Part shown: positions 22,857 through 32,556 of the stretch, in pieces
Position numbering within the stretch: the stretch's first letter is position 1
Layout: the number at the start of each line of letters is the position of its first letter
DNA from: Enterobacter sp. RHBSTW-00994
GTDB taxonomy: Bacteria > Pseudomonadota > Gammaproteobacteria > Enterobacterales > Enterobacteriaceae
Assembly (NCBI RefSeq): GCF_013782625.1
Contig: NZ_CP056199.1
Coordinates: forward strand, 1,010,588 to 1,074,587
DNA: 64,000 bases
Direction: 5' to 3'
Notes under the pieces: generated by a model
The model's database searches: none
Told to the model about the DNA's origin: nothing
What the model saw: only the letters and a program-made list of their open reading frames with translations
Made by a program: the position numbers and the translations under genes

Positions 22857-22880
22857 CTCCTGACAGTATGCTGTCAGGAG
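22857..22880. promoter_or_regulatory. operator-like perfect dyad before VOC/WYL genes
   Basis: CTCCTGACAG and CTGTCAGGAG are perfect 10-bp inverted arms around TATG. The right arm CTGTCAGGAG is repeated at 22913-22922, where it includes the ribosome binding site of the next gene. The arrangement suggests autoregulation by the downstream WYL regulator. It could instead fold as an RNA hairpin. Confidence 0.6.
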
Positions 22881-22927
22881 CCCTGTCATACACTCCTTCT
22901 GAACCCAAACAACTGTCAGGAGGATGT

Positions 22928-23293
22928 ATGAAAAACGTCATTAACTGGTTTGAAATTCCGGTCACAGATATGGATCGCGCCATTAAATTTTACGAACCAG
23001 TGATGCAGGTATCGCTACGTCGCGAGAAAATGGATTGTGCCGAGCTGGCGGTTTTCCCGCATGAAGACCCGGCCACGGGTGGTGCGCTGGCAAAATTTGA
23101 TGGTATTACACCGTCGCATCAGGGCGCTATTATTTACCTGCATACGGACAACCTGGCGGCTACGCTCGATCGTGTCGTATCCGCGGGTGGCAAGTGTGTC
23201 TTTGGCCCGCTGGAACTGCCGCAGGGGATTGGCACTATCGCGCTGTTTACCGATAGCGAAGATAATCGTCTTGGCCTTCATCAACCTGCCTGA
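22928..23293 (+). CDS. VOC-family (glyoxalase/bleomycin-resistance fold) protein
   Basis: A 121-residue vicinal-oxygen-chelate fold protein made of two beta-alpha-beta3 modules (NWFEIPVTDMDRAIKFYEPV; IIYLHTDNLAATLDRVVSAGG then LFTDSEDNRLGLHQ). No obvious full metal-binding His/Glu set can be assigned by eye, so enzyme or binding protein cannot be decided. The start at ATG 22928 is set by AGGAGG 4 bases upstream; longer in-frame versions would begin inside the operator dyad. It is followed after 14 bases by the WYL regulator, so they form an operon. Confidence 0.85.
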   Translation: MKNVINWFEIPVTDMDRAIKFYEPVMQVSLRREKMDCAELAVFPHEDPATGGALAKFDGITPSHQGAIIYLHTDNLAATLDRVVSAGGKCVFGPLELPQGIGTIALFTDSEDNRLGLHQPA

Positions 23294-23307
23294 TACCCGG
23301 AGAATGT

Positions 23308-23988
23308 ATGACCCGACGCGCTGACCGATTGTTTCAGATTGTGCAGATCCTGAGAGGCAGGAGACTGACAACGGCAGCGCATCTGGCGGACAGACTGAAT
23401 GTGTCCGAACGTACTGTCTACCGTGATATCCGGGATTTATCGCTCTCGGGTGTGCCTGTTGAAGGGGAAGCCGGGAGTGGTTATCGGCTGATGTCGGGTT
23501 TTGATTTACCTCCTCTGATGCTGACAAACCGGGAGTCAGAGGCGTTGATTGTGGCGATCCGCCTGCTCAAAACCTGGGGCGGGGAATCTCTGTCACGCGA
23601 GCTTGAATCGGCTCAGGAAAAAGTGCTGGCGATCCTGCCGGAGGAGAGTCGCCGTAAGGCGGAGCAGACACGGCTGTTTGCTCCGGATATGGGGACTCAA
23701 TTGCATTCAAAAAGCAACTTTGATGTGATCCATCAGGCCATTGCTTCCCAGCAAGTTTTGGCGCTGCATTATCGGGACGAGAGTGGTCAGCTGTCGTGGC
23801 GTGATGTTCAGCCCCTGGGCATGTTTTTCTGGGGAGAGCACTGGTTGCTGGTTGCATGGTGTGAACGTCGTGACGATTACCGTTGCTTCCGACTCGACCG
23901 GTGTTTGAATATCGCGGTGACGGACAGGCGATTTAGCGAGAGTACAGAGCGGTCTCTGGCTGATTTTCTGCGAAAAGTTAAGCAATAA
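23308..23988 (+). CDS. YafY-type HTH/WYL-domain transcriptional regulator
   Basis: A 226-residue regulator with an N-terminal winged helix (residues about 5-60: LTTAAHLADRLNVSERTVYR, of the HTH-11 type) and a C-terminal WYL domain (about 138-215, with GMFFWGEHWLLVAWC and RCFRLDR). WYL domains sense small ligands or nucleic acids; the ligand here is unknown. It is cotranscribed with the VOC gene, and a perfect dyad upstream of the pair is its likely operator (inference from position). A terminator follows immediately. Confidence 0.85.
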   Translation: MTRRADRLFQIVQILRGRRLTTAAHLADRLNVSERTVYRDIRDLSLSGVPVEGEAGSGYRLMSGFDLPPLMLTNRESEALIVAIRLLKTWGGESLSRELESAQEKVLAILPEESRRKAEQTRLFAPDMGTQLHSKSNFDVIHQAIASQQVLALHYRDESGQLSWRDVQPLGMFFWGEHWLLVAWCERRDDYRCFRLDRCLNIAVTDRRFSESTERSLADFLRKVKQ

Positions 23989-24017
23989 AAAAGCCAGCAT
24001 TACGCTGGCTTTTTTAT
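23986..24017. terminator. bidirectional terminator after WYL regulator
   Basis: AAGCCAGC (23991-23998) pairs with GCTGGCTT (24004-24011) with A-rich left and T-rich right flanks. The stem starts at the regulator's stop codon and also faces the 3' end of tsx. Confidence 0.85.
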
Positions 24018-24021
24018 TTGC

Positions 24022-24053
24022 GTCCTCTCCCGGGGGGAGAGGACGGGTGAGGC
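24022..24053. repeat. REP-like hairpin, copy 3
   Basis: GTCCTCTCC (24022-24030) pairs with GGAGAGGAC (24036-24044), followed by GGGTGAGG. It lies between the convergent 3' ends of the WYL regulator and tsx. Confidence 0.75.
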
Positions 24054-24079
24054 GTTAAGCCGCGAAACCCAGGTGCAAA

Positions 24080-24964
24080 TTAGAAGTTGTAACCGACAAC
24101 CAGGTAACCACCCCAGCCGGTAGATTTCACGCTGAAATCGCCGTTGCCGAAGTTCAGGCTTGCATCATCGTTCCACTGGCCACCGTTGTGCCAGTAACGT
24201 GCAACGACAGAATAGTGCCAGTGATCGTAGTTCAGTGCCAGAATGTGGCTGGACGCAATTGAGTTATTCGTACGCGCTTTCTTGCCGTTCAGGTCACGGA
24301 AGTCTTCGTTACCCAGATCGGAACCCCAGTCAAAGTTGGTGAAACCGATGTAGCTCAGGTTACCGCCCCACAGTTGGGTGATTGGCACGAAGTATTTCAC
24401 TTTGAAACGGTAGCCATCCCACTCATTTTCGTTCGCTGCGCCGTAGTTCTGCCATTGGTATTTTGCATACACGTTCATGGACAGGCTCATTGGCAGACCG
24501 GTGTCGATGTCAGTACCCAGACCCATGTACCAGGTGCTCTGACGACCAGATGCGTTGCGGCCCATGTCGTAGATGTAGTTGTTTGCGATATACCACTCTT
24601 TGAACGGACCGAAGCTCAGGTCAGCACCGGTCAGTTTGTCGATAGAGAAGCGCGGTTCGATTTCCATAAACAGCGGAGAACCGTGGTTCCAAATACCTTT
24701 TGCATCGGTATTACCACCAAAGAACACTGGGGCATCCATATAGCCGTAGAAATCAAACCAGTCTTTCTTGGCGAAGGCTTCATATTCCAGATAGGTATCG
24801 TTGCGCAGCAGTGGTCCAAAACGGGTGTGGTAGCTACCTACCACGTTGACGCTCTGATGCCACCAGTCTGACAGATACTGAGGTTGATCCTTTTCCGCTG
24901 CGTTAACAGTGAAAGAGGAGGAAAGTGCGAGTACTGCTCCGGCTGCAAGTAATGTTTTTTTCAT
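24080..24964 (-). CDS. tsx: nucleoside-specific outer membrane channel Tsx
   Basis: Outer-membrane beta-barrel (12 strands) that admits nucleosides and deoxynucleosides, also a receptor for phage T6 and colicin K in E. coli. The 294 residues begin with a signal peptide [17 protein letters not shown] ending at VNAA (about residue 22) and finish with the aromatic Phe of [10 protein letters not shown] needed for barrel assembly. ATG 24964 is chosen because it starts the signal peptide; upstream in-frame ATGs add a charged tail. The stretch [12 protein letters not shown] differs from E. coli and is probably a surface loop. Confidence 0.96.
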   Translation of the reverse strand: MKKTLLAAGAVLALSSSFTVNAAEKDQPQYLSDWWHQSVNVVGSYHTRFGPLLRNDTYLEYEAFAKKDWFDFYGYMDAPVFFGGNTDAKGIWNHGSPLFMEIEPRFSIDKLTGADLSFGPFKEWYIANNYIYDMGRNASGRQSTWYMGLGTDIDTGLPMSLSMNVYAKYQWQNYGAANENEWDGYRFKVKYFVPITQLWGGNLSYIGFTNFDWGSDLGNEDFRDLNGKKARTNNSIASSHILALNYDHWHYSVVARYWHNGGQWNDDASLNFGNGDFSVKSTGWGGYLVVGYNF

Positions 24965-25049
24965 AATCATGCCACTGATTGAATTTCCCTTCCGGGAGTG
25001 AAAAATGCGCGATTTGCGTTTCAAAATATTTCGTATTTCTGCGGAGCCT

Positions 25050-25094
25050 ATTATAGGAATCCTTGCTCACAAAAATATGTGTTGTTTCACATAT
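25050..25094 (-). promoter_or_regulatory. tsx promoter with CRP-like site
   Basis: A perfect minus-strand TATAAT (25055 to 25050) has no good -35. Instead a CRP-like site is centred about 41 bases before the predicted start: TGTGA (minus strand, 25091 to 25087), six bases, ACATA. The left half is perfect and the right half degenerate. This fits the known CRP/CytR control of tsx in E. coli. Confidence 0.6.
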
Positions 25095-25197
25095 CTCTCA
25101 CACACGTAATCGATTGCGTTCACGTTTGCGTACTTTAAACGGCAGGGATTGTAACGGCAATCATTTATGTTGCCAATCTTTGCGGGATGTAAATGTC

Positions 25198-25221
25198 AGC
25201 GGAGTAACATCGCACTCCGCT
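25198..25221. terminator. hairpin after yajI
   Basis: AGCGGAGT (25198-25205) pairs with ACTCCGCT (25214-25221), 11 bases beyond the yajI stop. The T run is on the plus-strand side only, so it is a weak terminator for yajI itself. Confidence 0.45.
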
Positions 25222-25232
25222 TTTTAGGTGGG

Positions 25233-25772
25233 TTACTGTGTGACGGGCTGAATATCGTGGATGCGGACAAAACCTAACTGTTCGGGTGTAATGCCCGTCA
25301 ACTGCAACGGAATATCGACATCGCTCGGCGCTAACACGCTTGCTGGTGCATTGATCAACTGGCTTTTAACATTCACTTCCTGGTAGCTGTCCGTCGTGCC
25401 CTGAATCTGGCCCCATTCGACCGTACCGCTGAAGGCGGGTAATGGATCGTTGGATTCACCCTGAATGCGCAATGTTACCCGTGTACCATCGGCGTTGGCT
25501 GCAACGTTGATGAGCGACATACGCAATGTTCCGATCTGACTGTTCAGACGAGCAGGTGTGTTTGAGCCAGGCAGCAGGTACACACCACTGCTTGATTTTG
25601 CATTCAGTGCATTTTGCTGGGTGATCTTGACCGTTTCCTTGTTCAGCTTGTCCATTGCGGCATTGAGCGTATTGACGCTTTGTTTCATCTGACGAACTTC
25701 GGTTTGCTGAGCACAGGCACTCAGGGTGAAGAGACTTCCCACCAGGAGAATTCTTAGGTAACGTCTTGTCAT
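25233..25772 (-). CDS. yajI: lipoprotein YajI
   Basis: A 179-residue lipoprotein of unknown role. The signal peptide carries the lipobox LSAC with Cys20 as lipidation site; Gln follows after Ala, with no Asp at +2, so outer-membrane sorting is expected. A short heptad-like segment follows (VRQMKQSVNTLNAAMDKLN). ATG 25772 is chosen because it gives a normal signal peptide; in-frame ATGs further upstream would place 21 extra residues before it. Confidence 0.9.
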   Translation of the reverse strand: MTRRYLRILLVGSLFTLSACAQQTEVRQMKQSVNTLNAAMDKLNKETVKITQQNALNAKSSSGVYLLPGSNTPARLNSQIGTLRMSLINVAANADGTRVTLRIQGESNDPLPAFSGTVEWGQIQGTTDSYQEVNVKSQLINAPASVLAPSDVDIPLQLTGITPEQLGFVRIHDIQPVTQ

Positions 25773-25913
25773 TGCGTTTATTTCCTTGAAACTACGGATT
25801 GTTGTAATGGTAGACGGCATCTTACCGTCTGGCATAGATCCTTTGTCTCAAAAAACCTCTTCCTTTGTTGTCAGCCCAGTTCAGGGTAAAATAGCGGGAA
25901 GTTAACCAGATAG

Positions 25914-26375
<462 letters not shown>

Positions 26376-26379
26376 GCTC

Positions 26380-27483
26380 ATGCAGGATGAGATTTACATG
26401 GCGCGAGCGCTCAAACTGGCGCAGCGCGGGCGTTTTACCACACACCCTAATCCGAATGTTGGCTGCGTGATTGTCAAAGACGGTGAAATTGTGGGGGAGG
26501 GTTTTCACTACCGCGCAGGTGAACCTCATGCTGAAGTGCATGCCTTGCGCATGGCTGGTGAAAAGGCGCGTGGCGCAACGGCTTACGTTACGCTTGAACC
26601 TTGCAGTCACCACGGCCGCACGCCACCCTGTTGCGACGCATTGATTGCAGCGGGCGTTTCACGAGTCGTCGCGGCAATGCAGGATCCTAATCCGCAAGTT
26701 GCAGGGCGCGGACTGTATCGTCTTCAACAACAGGGAATTGACGTTAGCCACGGCCTGATGATGAACGATGCGGAAGCCATCAATAAAGGTTTCCTGAAGC
26801 GTATGAGAACAGGTTTCCCTTATATCCAGTTGAAACTCGGTGCATCTCTGGATGGGCGCACGGCCATGGCGAGCGGTGAAAGCCAATGGATTACGTCTCC
26901 GCAGTCAAGGCGCGATGTGCAACGTCTGCGCGCGCAAAGCCATGCTATTCTCACCAGCAGTGAAACAGTTCTGGCGGATGATCCGGCGATGACCGTGCGT
27001 TGGGATGAGCTGAATGCCGATACCCAGGCGCTCTATCCGCAGGAAAACCTGCGTCAGCCACTGCGTATTGTGATTGATAGCCAGAACCGTGTGACACCTG
27101 AGCACCGTATTGTGCAACAACCCAGCGAAACCTGGTTTGCCCGTACAACGGAGGACGACCGTTCGTGGCCGGAAGGTGTGCGCAACATCATGGTTCCTGA
27201 ACACAATGGTCATCTCGATTTGGTCGTGCTGATGATGCTGCTTGGCAAACAACAGGTGAACAGCATCTGGGTGGAAGCCGGTCCTACGCTGGCGGGAGCG
27301 CTGCTCCAGGCCGGGCTGGTGGATGAACTGATTGTCTACGTTGCGCCTACACTGTTAGGTAGCGATGCGCGTGGCCTGTTTGTACTGCCAGGGCTTGAAA
27401 AACTGGCCGATGCCCCACAACTCAAATTTAGCGAGATACGCCCGGTTGGCCCGGATGTCTGCCTCCATTTAACGACAGCGTAA
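26380..27483 (+). CDS. ribD: riboflavin biosynthesis deaminase/reductase RibD
   Basis: Bifunctional enzyme carrying out the second and third steps of the riboflavin pathway. Its 367 residues include an N-terminal deaminase domain (zinc motifs HAEVHAL and PCSHHGRTPPC) and a C-terminal reductase domain that resembles dihydrofolate reductase (KLGASLDGRTA, EAGPTLAGALL). ATG 26380 is chosen because it sits 4 bases after nrdR and starts the conserved MQDEIYMARAL; a start within nrdR would add 30 unsupported residues. Confidence 0.97.
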   Translation: MQDEIYMARALKLAQRGRFTTHPNPNVGCVIVKDGEIVGEGFHYRAGEPHAEVHALRMAGEKARGATAYVTLEPCSHHGRTPPCCDALIAAGVSRVVAAMQDPNPQVAGRGLYRLQQQGIDVSHGLMMNDAEAINKGFLKRMRTGFPYIQLKLGASLDGRTAMASGESQWITSPQSRRDVQRLRAQSHAILTSSETVLADDPAMTVRWDELNADTQALYPQENLRQPLRIVIDSQNRVTPEHRIVQQPSETWFARTTEDDRSWPEGVRNIMVPEHNGHLDLVVLMMLLGKQQVNSIWVEAGPTLAGALLQAGLVDELIVYVAPTLLGSDARGLFVLPGLEKLADAPQLKFSEIRPVGPDVCLHLTTA

Positions 27484-27570
27484 TTGCTCCTGAAATAGGG
27501 AAGCAGTGCGCAAAGTATTATGATAAAATCCGCCCCCCTGCGGGGCCAAATGAACCCGTAAAGGAAGAGT

Positions 27571-28041
27571 ATGAACATTATTGAAGCTGCTGTAGCTACC
27601 CCGGACGCTCGCGTCGCCATCACCATTGCGCGTTTCAACAACTTCATCAACGACAGCCTGCTGGAAGGTGCGATTGACGCTCTGAAACGTATCGGCCAGG
27701 TAAAAGATGACAACATTACCGTTGTATGGGTTCCCGGTGCATACGAACTGCCTCTGGCAGCCGGTGCGCTGGCGAAAACCGGCAAATACGACGCGGTGAT
27801 TGCACTGGGTACTGTTATTCGTGGCGGCACTGCGCACTTCGAATACGTTGCGGGCGGTGCAAGCAATGGTCTGGCGCATGTTGCACAGGATGCTGAAATT
27901 CCTGTCGCGTTTGGCGTGCTGACCACTGAAAGTATTGAACAAGCTATCGAACGTGCTGGCACTAAAGCCGGTAACAAAGGTGCAGAAGCTGCACTGACTG
28001 CACTTGAAATGATCAATGTATTGAAAGCCATCAAGGCCTGA
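27571..28041 (+). CDS. ribH: 6,7-dimethyl-8-ribityllumazine synthase RibH
   Basis: Condenses the ribityl-aminouracil made downstream of RibD with dihydroxybutanone phosphate to lumazine; it forms 60-mers. The 156 residues carry [14 protein letters not shown] and [11 protein letters not shown], with the catalytic His near residue 89. Upstream, TATTAT (27516) and TAAAAT (27524) offer possible -10 elements, so ribH-nusB(-thiL) may have its own promoter. I see no FMN riboswitch. Confidence 0.97.
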   Translation: MNIIEAAVATPDARVAITIARFNNFINDSLLEGAIDALKRIGQVKDDNITVVWVPGAYELPLAAGALAKTGKYDAVIALGTVIRGGTAHFEYVAGGASNGLAHVAQDAEIPVAFGVLTTESIEQAIERAGTKAGNKGAEAALTALEMINVLKAIKA

Positions 28042-28061
28042 TTTTTTGTAAGGGGAATTCC

Positions 28062-28481
28062 GTGAAACCTGCTGCTCGTCGCCGCGCCCGTGAATGTGCC
28101 GTCCAGGCACTTTACTCCTGGCAGTTGTCCCAGAACGACATCGCTGATGTTGAATACCAGTTCCTGTCTGAACAAGACGTTAAAGACGTTGATGTTCTGT
28201 ACTTCCGTGAACTGCTGTCGGGAGTGGCGACTAATAGCGCGTATCTCGATGGTCTGATGAAACCTTATCTGTCTCGCCTGCTCGAAGAGCTGGGTCAGGT
28301 AGAAAAAGCAGTGTTGCGCATTGCGCTGTTTGAACTGTCTAAACGTGATGATGTGCCATACAAAGTGGCGATCAACGAAGCTATCGAACTGGCAAAAACC
28401 TTCGGTGCTGAAGACAGCCACAAATTTGTTAACGGCGTGCTGGATAAAGCCGCACCTGCGATCCGTCCCCACAAAAAGTGA
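28062..28481 (+). CDS. nusB: transcription antitermination factor NusB
   Basis: With NusE (ribosomal protein S10) binds boxA RNA for rRNA and lambda-type antitermination. The 139 residues match E. coli: the arginine-rich [19 protein letters not shown] start and [15 protein letters not shown] helix. It begins with GTG at 28062, preceded by AAGGGG, and follows ribH by 20 bases. A long hairpin with a T tail follows it. Confidence 0.97.
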   Translation: MKPAARRRARECAVQALYSWQLSQNDIADVEYQFLSEQDVKDVDVLYFRELLSGVATNSAYLDGLMKPYLSRLLEELGQVEKAVLRIALFELSKRDDVPYKVAINEAIELAKTFGAEDSHKFVNGVLDKAAPAIRPHKK

Positions 28482-28487
28482 TCCGCA

Positions 28488-28534
28488 AACCGGAGTGTTG
28501 CATTGCATAACGTGCGGTGCAGCTCCGGTTTTTT
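28488..28534 (+). terminator. terminator or attenuator between nusB and thiL
   Basis: AACCGGAG (28488-28495) pairs with CTCCGGTT (28523-28530) over a 27-base loop, followed by six T. Because thiL lies downstream on the same strand, partial termination would lower thiL expression relative to ribH-nusB. Confidence 0.65.
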
Positions 28535-28559
28535 CTTTATATTTGCTGAGGCATAACGT

Positions 28560-29531
28560 ATGGCATGCGGCGAATTCTCCCTGATTGCCCGTTATTTTGA
28601 CCGTGTCAGAACTTCTCGTCTGGATGTTGAAACCGGCATTGGCGATGACTGCGCACTTCTCAATATTCCTGAAAAACAGACGCTGGCGATCAGTACCGAT
28701 ACCTTAGTATGCGGGCGTCATTTCCTGCCGGATATTGATCCTGCCGATCTGGCATATAAAGCACTGGCGGTGAATGTGAGCGATCTGGCAGCGATGGGCG
28801 CCGATCCTGCGTGGTTAACGCTGGCGTTAACGTTGCCGAGTGTTGACGAAACCTGGCTCGAAACCTTCAGCGATGCGCTGTTCGAGCAGCTAAATTACTA
28901 CGATATGCAACTGATTGGTGGTGATACGACTGCCGGTCCACTGTCTATGACACTCGCGATCCACGGTTATGTGCCGGTCGGGCGCGCCCTGAAACGCTCA
29001 GGCGCGAAACCCGGTGACTGGATTTATGTGACCGGTACGCCCGGTGACAGCGCGGCTGGTCTGGCGATTTTGCAGGATCGTTTAACCGTCAGTGATGCGG
29101 ATGATGCGGCCTATCTGATTAAGCGTCACTTGCGCCCGACCCCGCGTATTTTGCACGGGCAGGCACTGCGCGAACGTGCGAGTTCAGCTATCGACCTCTC
29201 TGATGGTTTGATCTCCGATCTCGGTCATATCCTGAAAGCCAGTGGTGTAGGCGCTCGCGTTGATCTTGATACCTTCCCGCTTTCAGAACAGATGCGTAAG
29301 CACGTTGCGCCTGAGCAGGCGCTGCGCTGGGCACTTTCTGGCGGTGAAGATTACGAACTGTGCTTTACCGTTCCGGAATTACACCGCGGTACGCTGGATG
29401 TGGCGCTGGGAAATCTCGGTGCACCATTTACCTGTATTGGTCAGATCCTGCCGGAAAGCGAAGGAATGCAGTTTGTACAGGATGGCGCATCGGTGACGCT
29501 CGACTGGAAAGGGTACGATCACTTCGCGTGA
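28560..29531 (+). CDS. thiL: thiamine-monophosphate kinase ThiL
   Basis: Phosphorylates thiamine monophosphate to the active cofactor thiamine pyrophosphate. The 323 residues belong to the AIR-synthetase/ThiL fold, with [30 protein letters not shown] and [15 protein letters not shown] binding nucleotide and magnesium. It ends DHFA, two residues shorter than E. coli ThiL. In E. coli pgpA follows directly; here no pgpA is present and a hairpin repeat follows. Confidence 0.96.
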   Translation: MACGEFSLIARYFDRVRTSRLDVETGIGDDCALLNIPEKQTLAISTDTLVCGRHFLPDIDPADLAYKALAVNVSDLAAMGADPAWLTLALTLPSVDETWLETFSDALFEQLNYYDMQLIGGDTTAGPLSMTLAIHGYVPVGRALKRSGAKPGDWIYVTGTPGDSAAGLAILQDRLTVSDADDAAYLIKRHLRPTPRILHGQALRERASSAIDLSDGLISDLGHILKASGVGARVDLDTFPLSEQMRKHVAPEQALRWALSGGEDYELCFTVPELHRGTLDVALGNLGAPFTCIGQILPESEGMQFVQDGASVTLDWKGYDHFA

Positions 29532-29542
29532 TACATTCAGTT

Positions 29543-29616
29543 CCCTCTCCCAGGGGGCTGAGGGATCCCAAAAAAAACCGTGTACGGACAGCCCCCTCTC
29601 TTTTTAGGGGAGAGGG
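29543..29616. repeat. REP-like hairpin, copy 4 (compound)
   Basis: CCCTCTCCC (29543-29551) pairs with GGGAGAGGG (29608-29616), and AGGGGGCTG (29552-29560) pairs with CAGCCCCCT (29589-29597), making one long interrupted hairpin with a 10-base bulge (29598-29607). It separates convergent thiL and yajO and can work as their terminator. It occupies the place of pgpA in the E. coli order. Confidence 0.8.
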
Positions 29617-29632
29617 CATCAGTCCGCATATT

Positions 29633-30607
29633 TTATTTAAATCCCACAACCGGATGCTGTTCGTACGGCGTTTCAAGTTCGGTAATCTGCTCCGGGGTCA
29701 GCGTTAAATCCACCGCATTCAGCAGCTCATCCAGTTGTTCCTCGCGGGATGTACCGATAATTGGGGCTGCGATCCCGCGTTTGCTAAGTAGCCACGCCAG
29801 TGCAACCTGCGCACGCGTTGCCCCTGTATCGTCAGCAATATTTGCTAAGCGTTCGGCAATCAGTGCGTCACTGGTCTCTGTCGCGTTGTACAGTGTCTTG
29901 CCAAATTCATCAGATACCGAACGGGCAGTGGTTTCTCCCCAGGGGCGCGTTAATCGGCCCCGTGCCAGTGGGCTCCATGGGATCACCGCCACATTTTTCT
30001 CATAGCAGAGCGGCAGCATCTCGCGTTCCTCTTCACGGTAGATAAGGTTGTAGTGATCCTGCATAGTGACAAATTGTGCCCAACCGTTCCGGGCTTGCAG
30101 ATTTAGTGCGGAAGCAAACTGGGATGCATGCATAGATGACGCACCGATGTAACGCGCTTTACCCGCTTTAACGACATCGTTTAGCACTTCCAGCGTTTCT
30201 TCTATAGGCGTGTTGTAGTCCCAGCGATGGATTTGTAGCAGATCGACATAATCCATGTTCAGACGCCTGAGGCTGTCGTCAATGGAACGCAGGATCTGTG
30301 CACGAGAAAGGCCTTCAGGCAAGTCACCCACCTGGTGGTAAACTTTGGTGGCAACGACAACATTTTCACGACGGGCAAAATCGCGCAGAGCGCGGCCCAC
30401 GATCTCCTCGCTGCTGCCATCGGAGTAACTATTGGCGGTATCAAAGAAGTTAATGCCACCGTCGATGGCATGTTTGATGATGAGGCGGCTGCTCTCTTCC
30501 GGCAGTGTCCAGGCGTGGTTGCCCCGGTCAGGCTCGCCAAATGTCATGCAGCCCAGGCAAAGCCGGGAAACCTTAAGGTCTGTTTTTCCTAATGTATTGT
30601 ATTGCAT
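29633..30607 (-). CDS. yajO: aldo/keto reductase family protein YajO
   Basis: A 324-residue aldo/keto reductase barrel. The catalytic tetrad is visible: Asp56 and Tyr61 (FFDTANSYSDG), Lys88 (VVATKVY) and His127 (LLQIHRWD). E. coli YajO has been linked with forming 1-deoxyxylulose 5-phosphate and with thiamine synthesis, which suits its place beside dxs, thiL and thiI. It is read in the same direction as dxs but has a separate start region. Confidence 0.95.
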   Translation of the reverse strand: MQYNTLGKTDLKVSRLCLGCMTFGEPDRGNHAWTLPEESSRLIIKHAIDGGINFFDTANSYSDGSSEEIVGRALRDFARRENVVVATKVYHQVGDLPEGLSRAQILRSIDDSLRRLNMDYVDLLQIHRWDYNTPIEETLEVLNDVVKAGKARYIGASSMHASQFASALNLQARNGWAQFVTMQDHYNLIYREEEREMLPLCYEKNVAVIPWSPLARGRLTRPWGETTARSVSDEFGKTLYNATETSDALIAERLANIADDTGATRAQVALAWLLSKRGIAAPIIGTSREEQLDELLNAVDLTLTPEQITELETPYEQHPVVGFK

Positions 30608-30669
30608 GGTTCCACTCCTGCTGTTTTAAACATTACGTTTAAGCATAGCAGGAGCGGAAGAGGGGAGGT

Positions 30670-32532
30670 TTAGGCCAGCCAGGTGCGAATTTTAGCTTCG
30701 ATACCTACTGCATCCAGGCCAATGCCTGCGCGGGCTTCATCCTGTGTGCCTTGCGGGATGAAATGATCCGGCAGGCCAAGGTTTAGCACGGGAACGGCTT
30801 TGCGGTGTGCCATCAGTACCTCGTTAACGCCGCTACCAGCACCCCCCATGATGGCGTTTTCTTCAAGCGTTACCAGCACATCATGACCTTCTGCCATGCT
30901 CAGAATCAGGGATTCATCGAGGGGCTTCACAAAGCGCATATCCACCAGTGTCGCATTTAGCGCTTCGGCGACTTTAGCGGCTTCCGGCATCAATGTGCCG
31001 AAATTGAGGATAGCCACTTTTTCTCCGCGACGTTTGACCAGCCCTTTCCCAATCGCCATTTTTTCCAGAGGCTGAAGTTCAATGCCCACCGCATTGCCGC
31101 GCGGATAGCGTACTGCACTTGGGCCATCCTGATAGTGGTAGCCGGTAAACAGCATCTGGCGACATTCGTTTTCGTCGCTCGGCGTCATGATCACCATGTC
31201 CGGGATGCAGCGCAGGAAAGAGAGATCAAATGCGCCCTGATGTGTTTGACCGTCGGCTCCTACAATCCCTGCACGGTCGATAGCAAACAGCACCGGCAGT
31301 TTCTGGATGGCGACGTCGTGGATCACCTGATCATAGGCGCGTTGCAGGAACGTGGAGTAAATTGCGACGACAGGCTTATAACCGCCGATTGCCAGACCCG
31401 CTGCGAATGTCACCGCGTGCTGCTCGGCGATCGCGACGTCAAAATACTGATCGGGATATTTTCTGGAAAACTCCACCATGCCAGAACCTTCACGCATGGC
31501 CGGAGTGATCGCCATCAGCTTGTTATCTTTGGCTGCGGTTTCGCACAGCCAGTCACCGAAGATTTTTGAATAGCTCGGCATACCACCGCTACTTTTCGGT
31601 AGACAACCGCTGGTCGGGTCAAATTTGGGTACGGCGTGGAAAGTAATGGGGTCTTTTTCTGCTGGCTCGTAGCCACGCCCTTTCTTGGTCATGATATGCA
31701 AGAACTGCGGGCCTTTCAGGTCACGCATGTTTTTCAGCGTGGTGATAAGCCCCAGTACGTCATGGCCATCTACCGGGCCAATATAGTTGAAACCCAGTTC
31801 CTCAAAGAGTGTGCCTGGTACAACCATACCTTTGATATGTTCTTCGGTACGTTTAAGCAGCTCTTTAATTGGCGGTACGCCGGAGAAGACTTTTTTTCCG
31901 CCTTCCCGCAGGCTGGAATAGAGCTTGCCAGAGAGCAGTTGAGCCAGATGGTTATTTAGCGCTCCGACGTTTTCAGAGATCGACATCTCGTTATCGTTAA
32001 GGATAACCAGCATATCGGGCTTGATATCCCCCGCATGGTTCATCGCCTCGAAGGCCATTCCAGCAGTGATTGCACCGTCGCCAATGACGCACACGGTGCG
32101 ACGCTGTTTGTTTTCTTTCTCTGCTGCAACAGCGATACCGATTCCGGCAGAAATAGAGGTTGAAGAGTGACCGACGCTCAGGACATCAAATTCACTCTCT
32201 CCGCGCCATGGGAATGGGTGCAAGCCGCCTTTCTGGCGAATCGTTCCGATTTTATCGCGACGTCCAGTCAGAATTTTGTGCGGATATGCCTGGTGGCCTA
32301 CGTCCCAGATTAGCCTGTCGAACGGCGTGTTATAGACGTAATGCAGCGCCACGGTCAGCTCCACCGTGCCAAGCCCGGAGGCAAAGTGCCCACTGGAGCG
32401 GCTTACGCTGTCGAGAAGGTATCGACGCAGTTCATCGCACAGCTTCGGCAGGCTCTCTTTCGGCAACAGGCGTAACTCCTGGGTGGAGTCAACTAACGCC
32501 AGTGTCGGGTGTTTGGCAATATCAAAACTCAT
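30670..32532 (-). CDS. dxs: 1-deoxy-D-xylulose-5-phosphate synthase Dxs
   Basis: Thiamine-diphosphate enzyme that joins pyruvate and glyceraldehyde 3-phosphate, the entry step of the MEP isoprenoid pathway and a source for thiamine and pyridoxal. The 620 residues include the ThDP motif [19 protein letters not shown] ending in LNDN, the conserved GHFASGLG His near residue 50 and the catalytic Glu in [14 protein letters not shown] 32532 gives the conserved MSFDIAK start; a TTG directly upstream is less likely. It is the third gene of xseB-ispA-dxs. Confidence 0.97.
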   Translation of the reverse strand: MSFDIAKHPTLALVDSTQELRLLPKESLPKLCDELRRYLLDSVSRSSGHFASGLGTVELTVALHYVYNTPFDRLIWDVGHQAYPHKILTGRRDKIGTIRQKGGLHPFPWRGESEFDVLSVGHSSTSISAGIGIAVAAEKENKQRRTVCVIGDGAITAGMAFEAMNHAGDIKPDMLVILNDNEMSISENVGALNNHLAQLLSGKLYSSLREGGKKVFSGVPPIKELLKRTEEHIKGMVVPGTLFEELGFNYIGPVDGHDVLGLITTLKNMRDLKGPQFLHIMTKKGRGYEPAEKDPITFHAVPKFDPTSGCLPKSSGGMPSYSKIFGDWLCETAAKDNKLMAITPAMREGSGMVEFSRKYPDQYFDVAIAEQHAVTFAAGLAIGGYKPVVAIYSTFLQRAYDQVIHDVAIQKLPVLFAIDRAGIVGADGQTHQGAFDLSFLRCIPDMVIMTPSDENECRQMLFTGYHYQDGPSAVRYPRGNAVGIELQPLEKMAIGKGLVKRRGEKVAILNFGTLMPEAAKVAEALNATLVDMRFVKPLDESLILSMAEGHDVLVTLEENAIMGGAGSGVNEVLMAHRKAVPVLNLGLPDHFIPQGTQDEARAGIGLDAVGIEAKIRTWLA

Positions 32533-32556
32533 CAAAGGCTCATCGAGATAGTGTGT

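Noticed and set aside
27531-27560. GC-rich run before ribH as an FMN riboswitch
   Set aside because: The run is too short and lacks the multi-helix FMN aptamer layout; enterobacterial FMN switches are known at ribB, not ribH.
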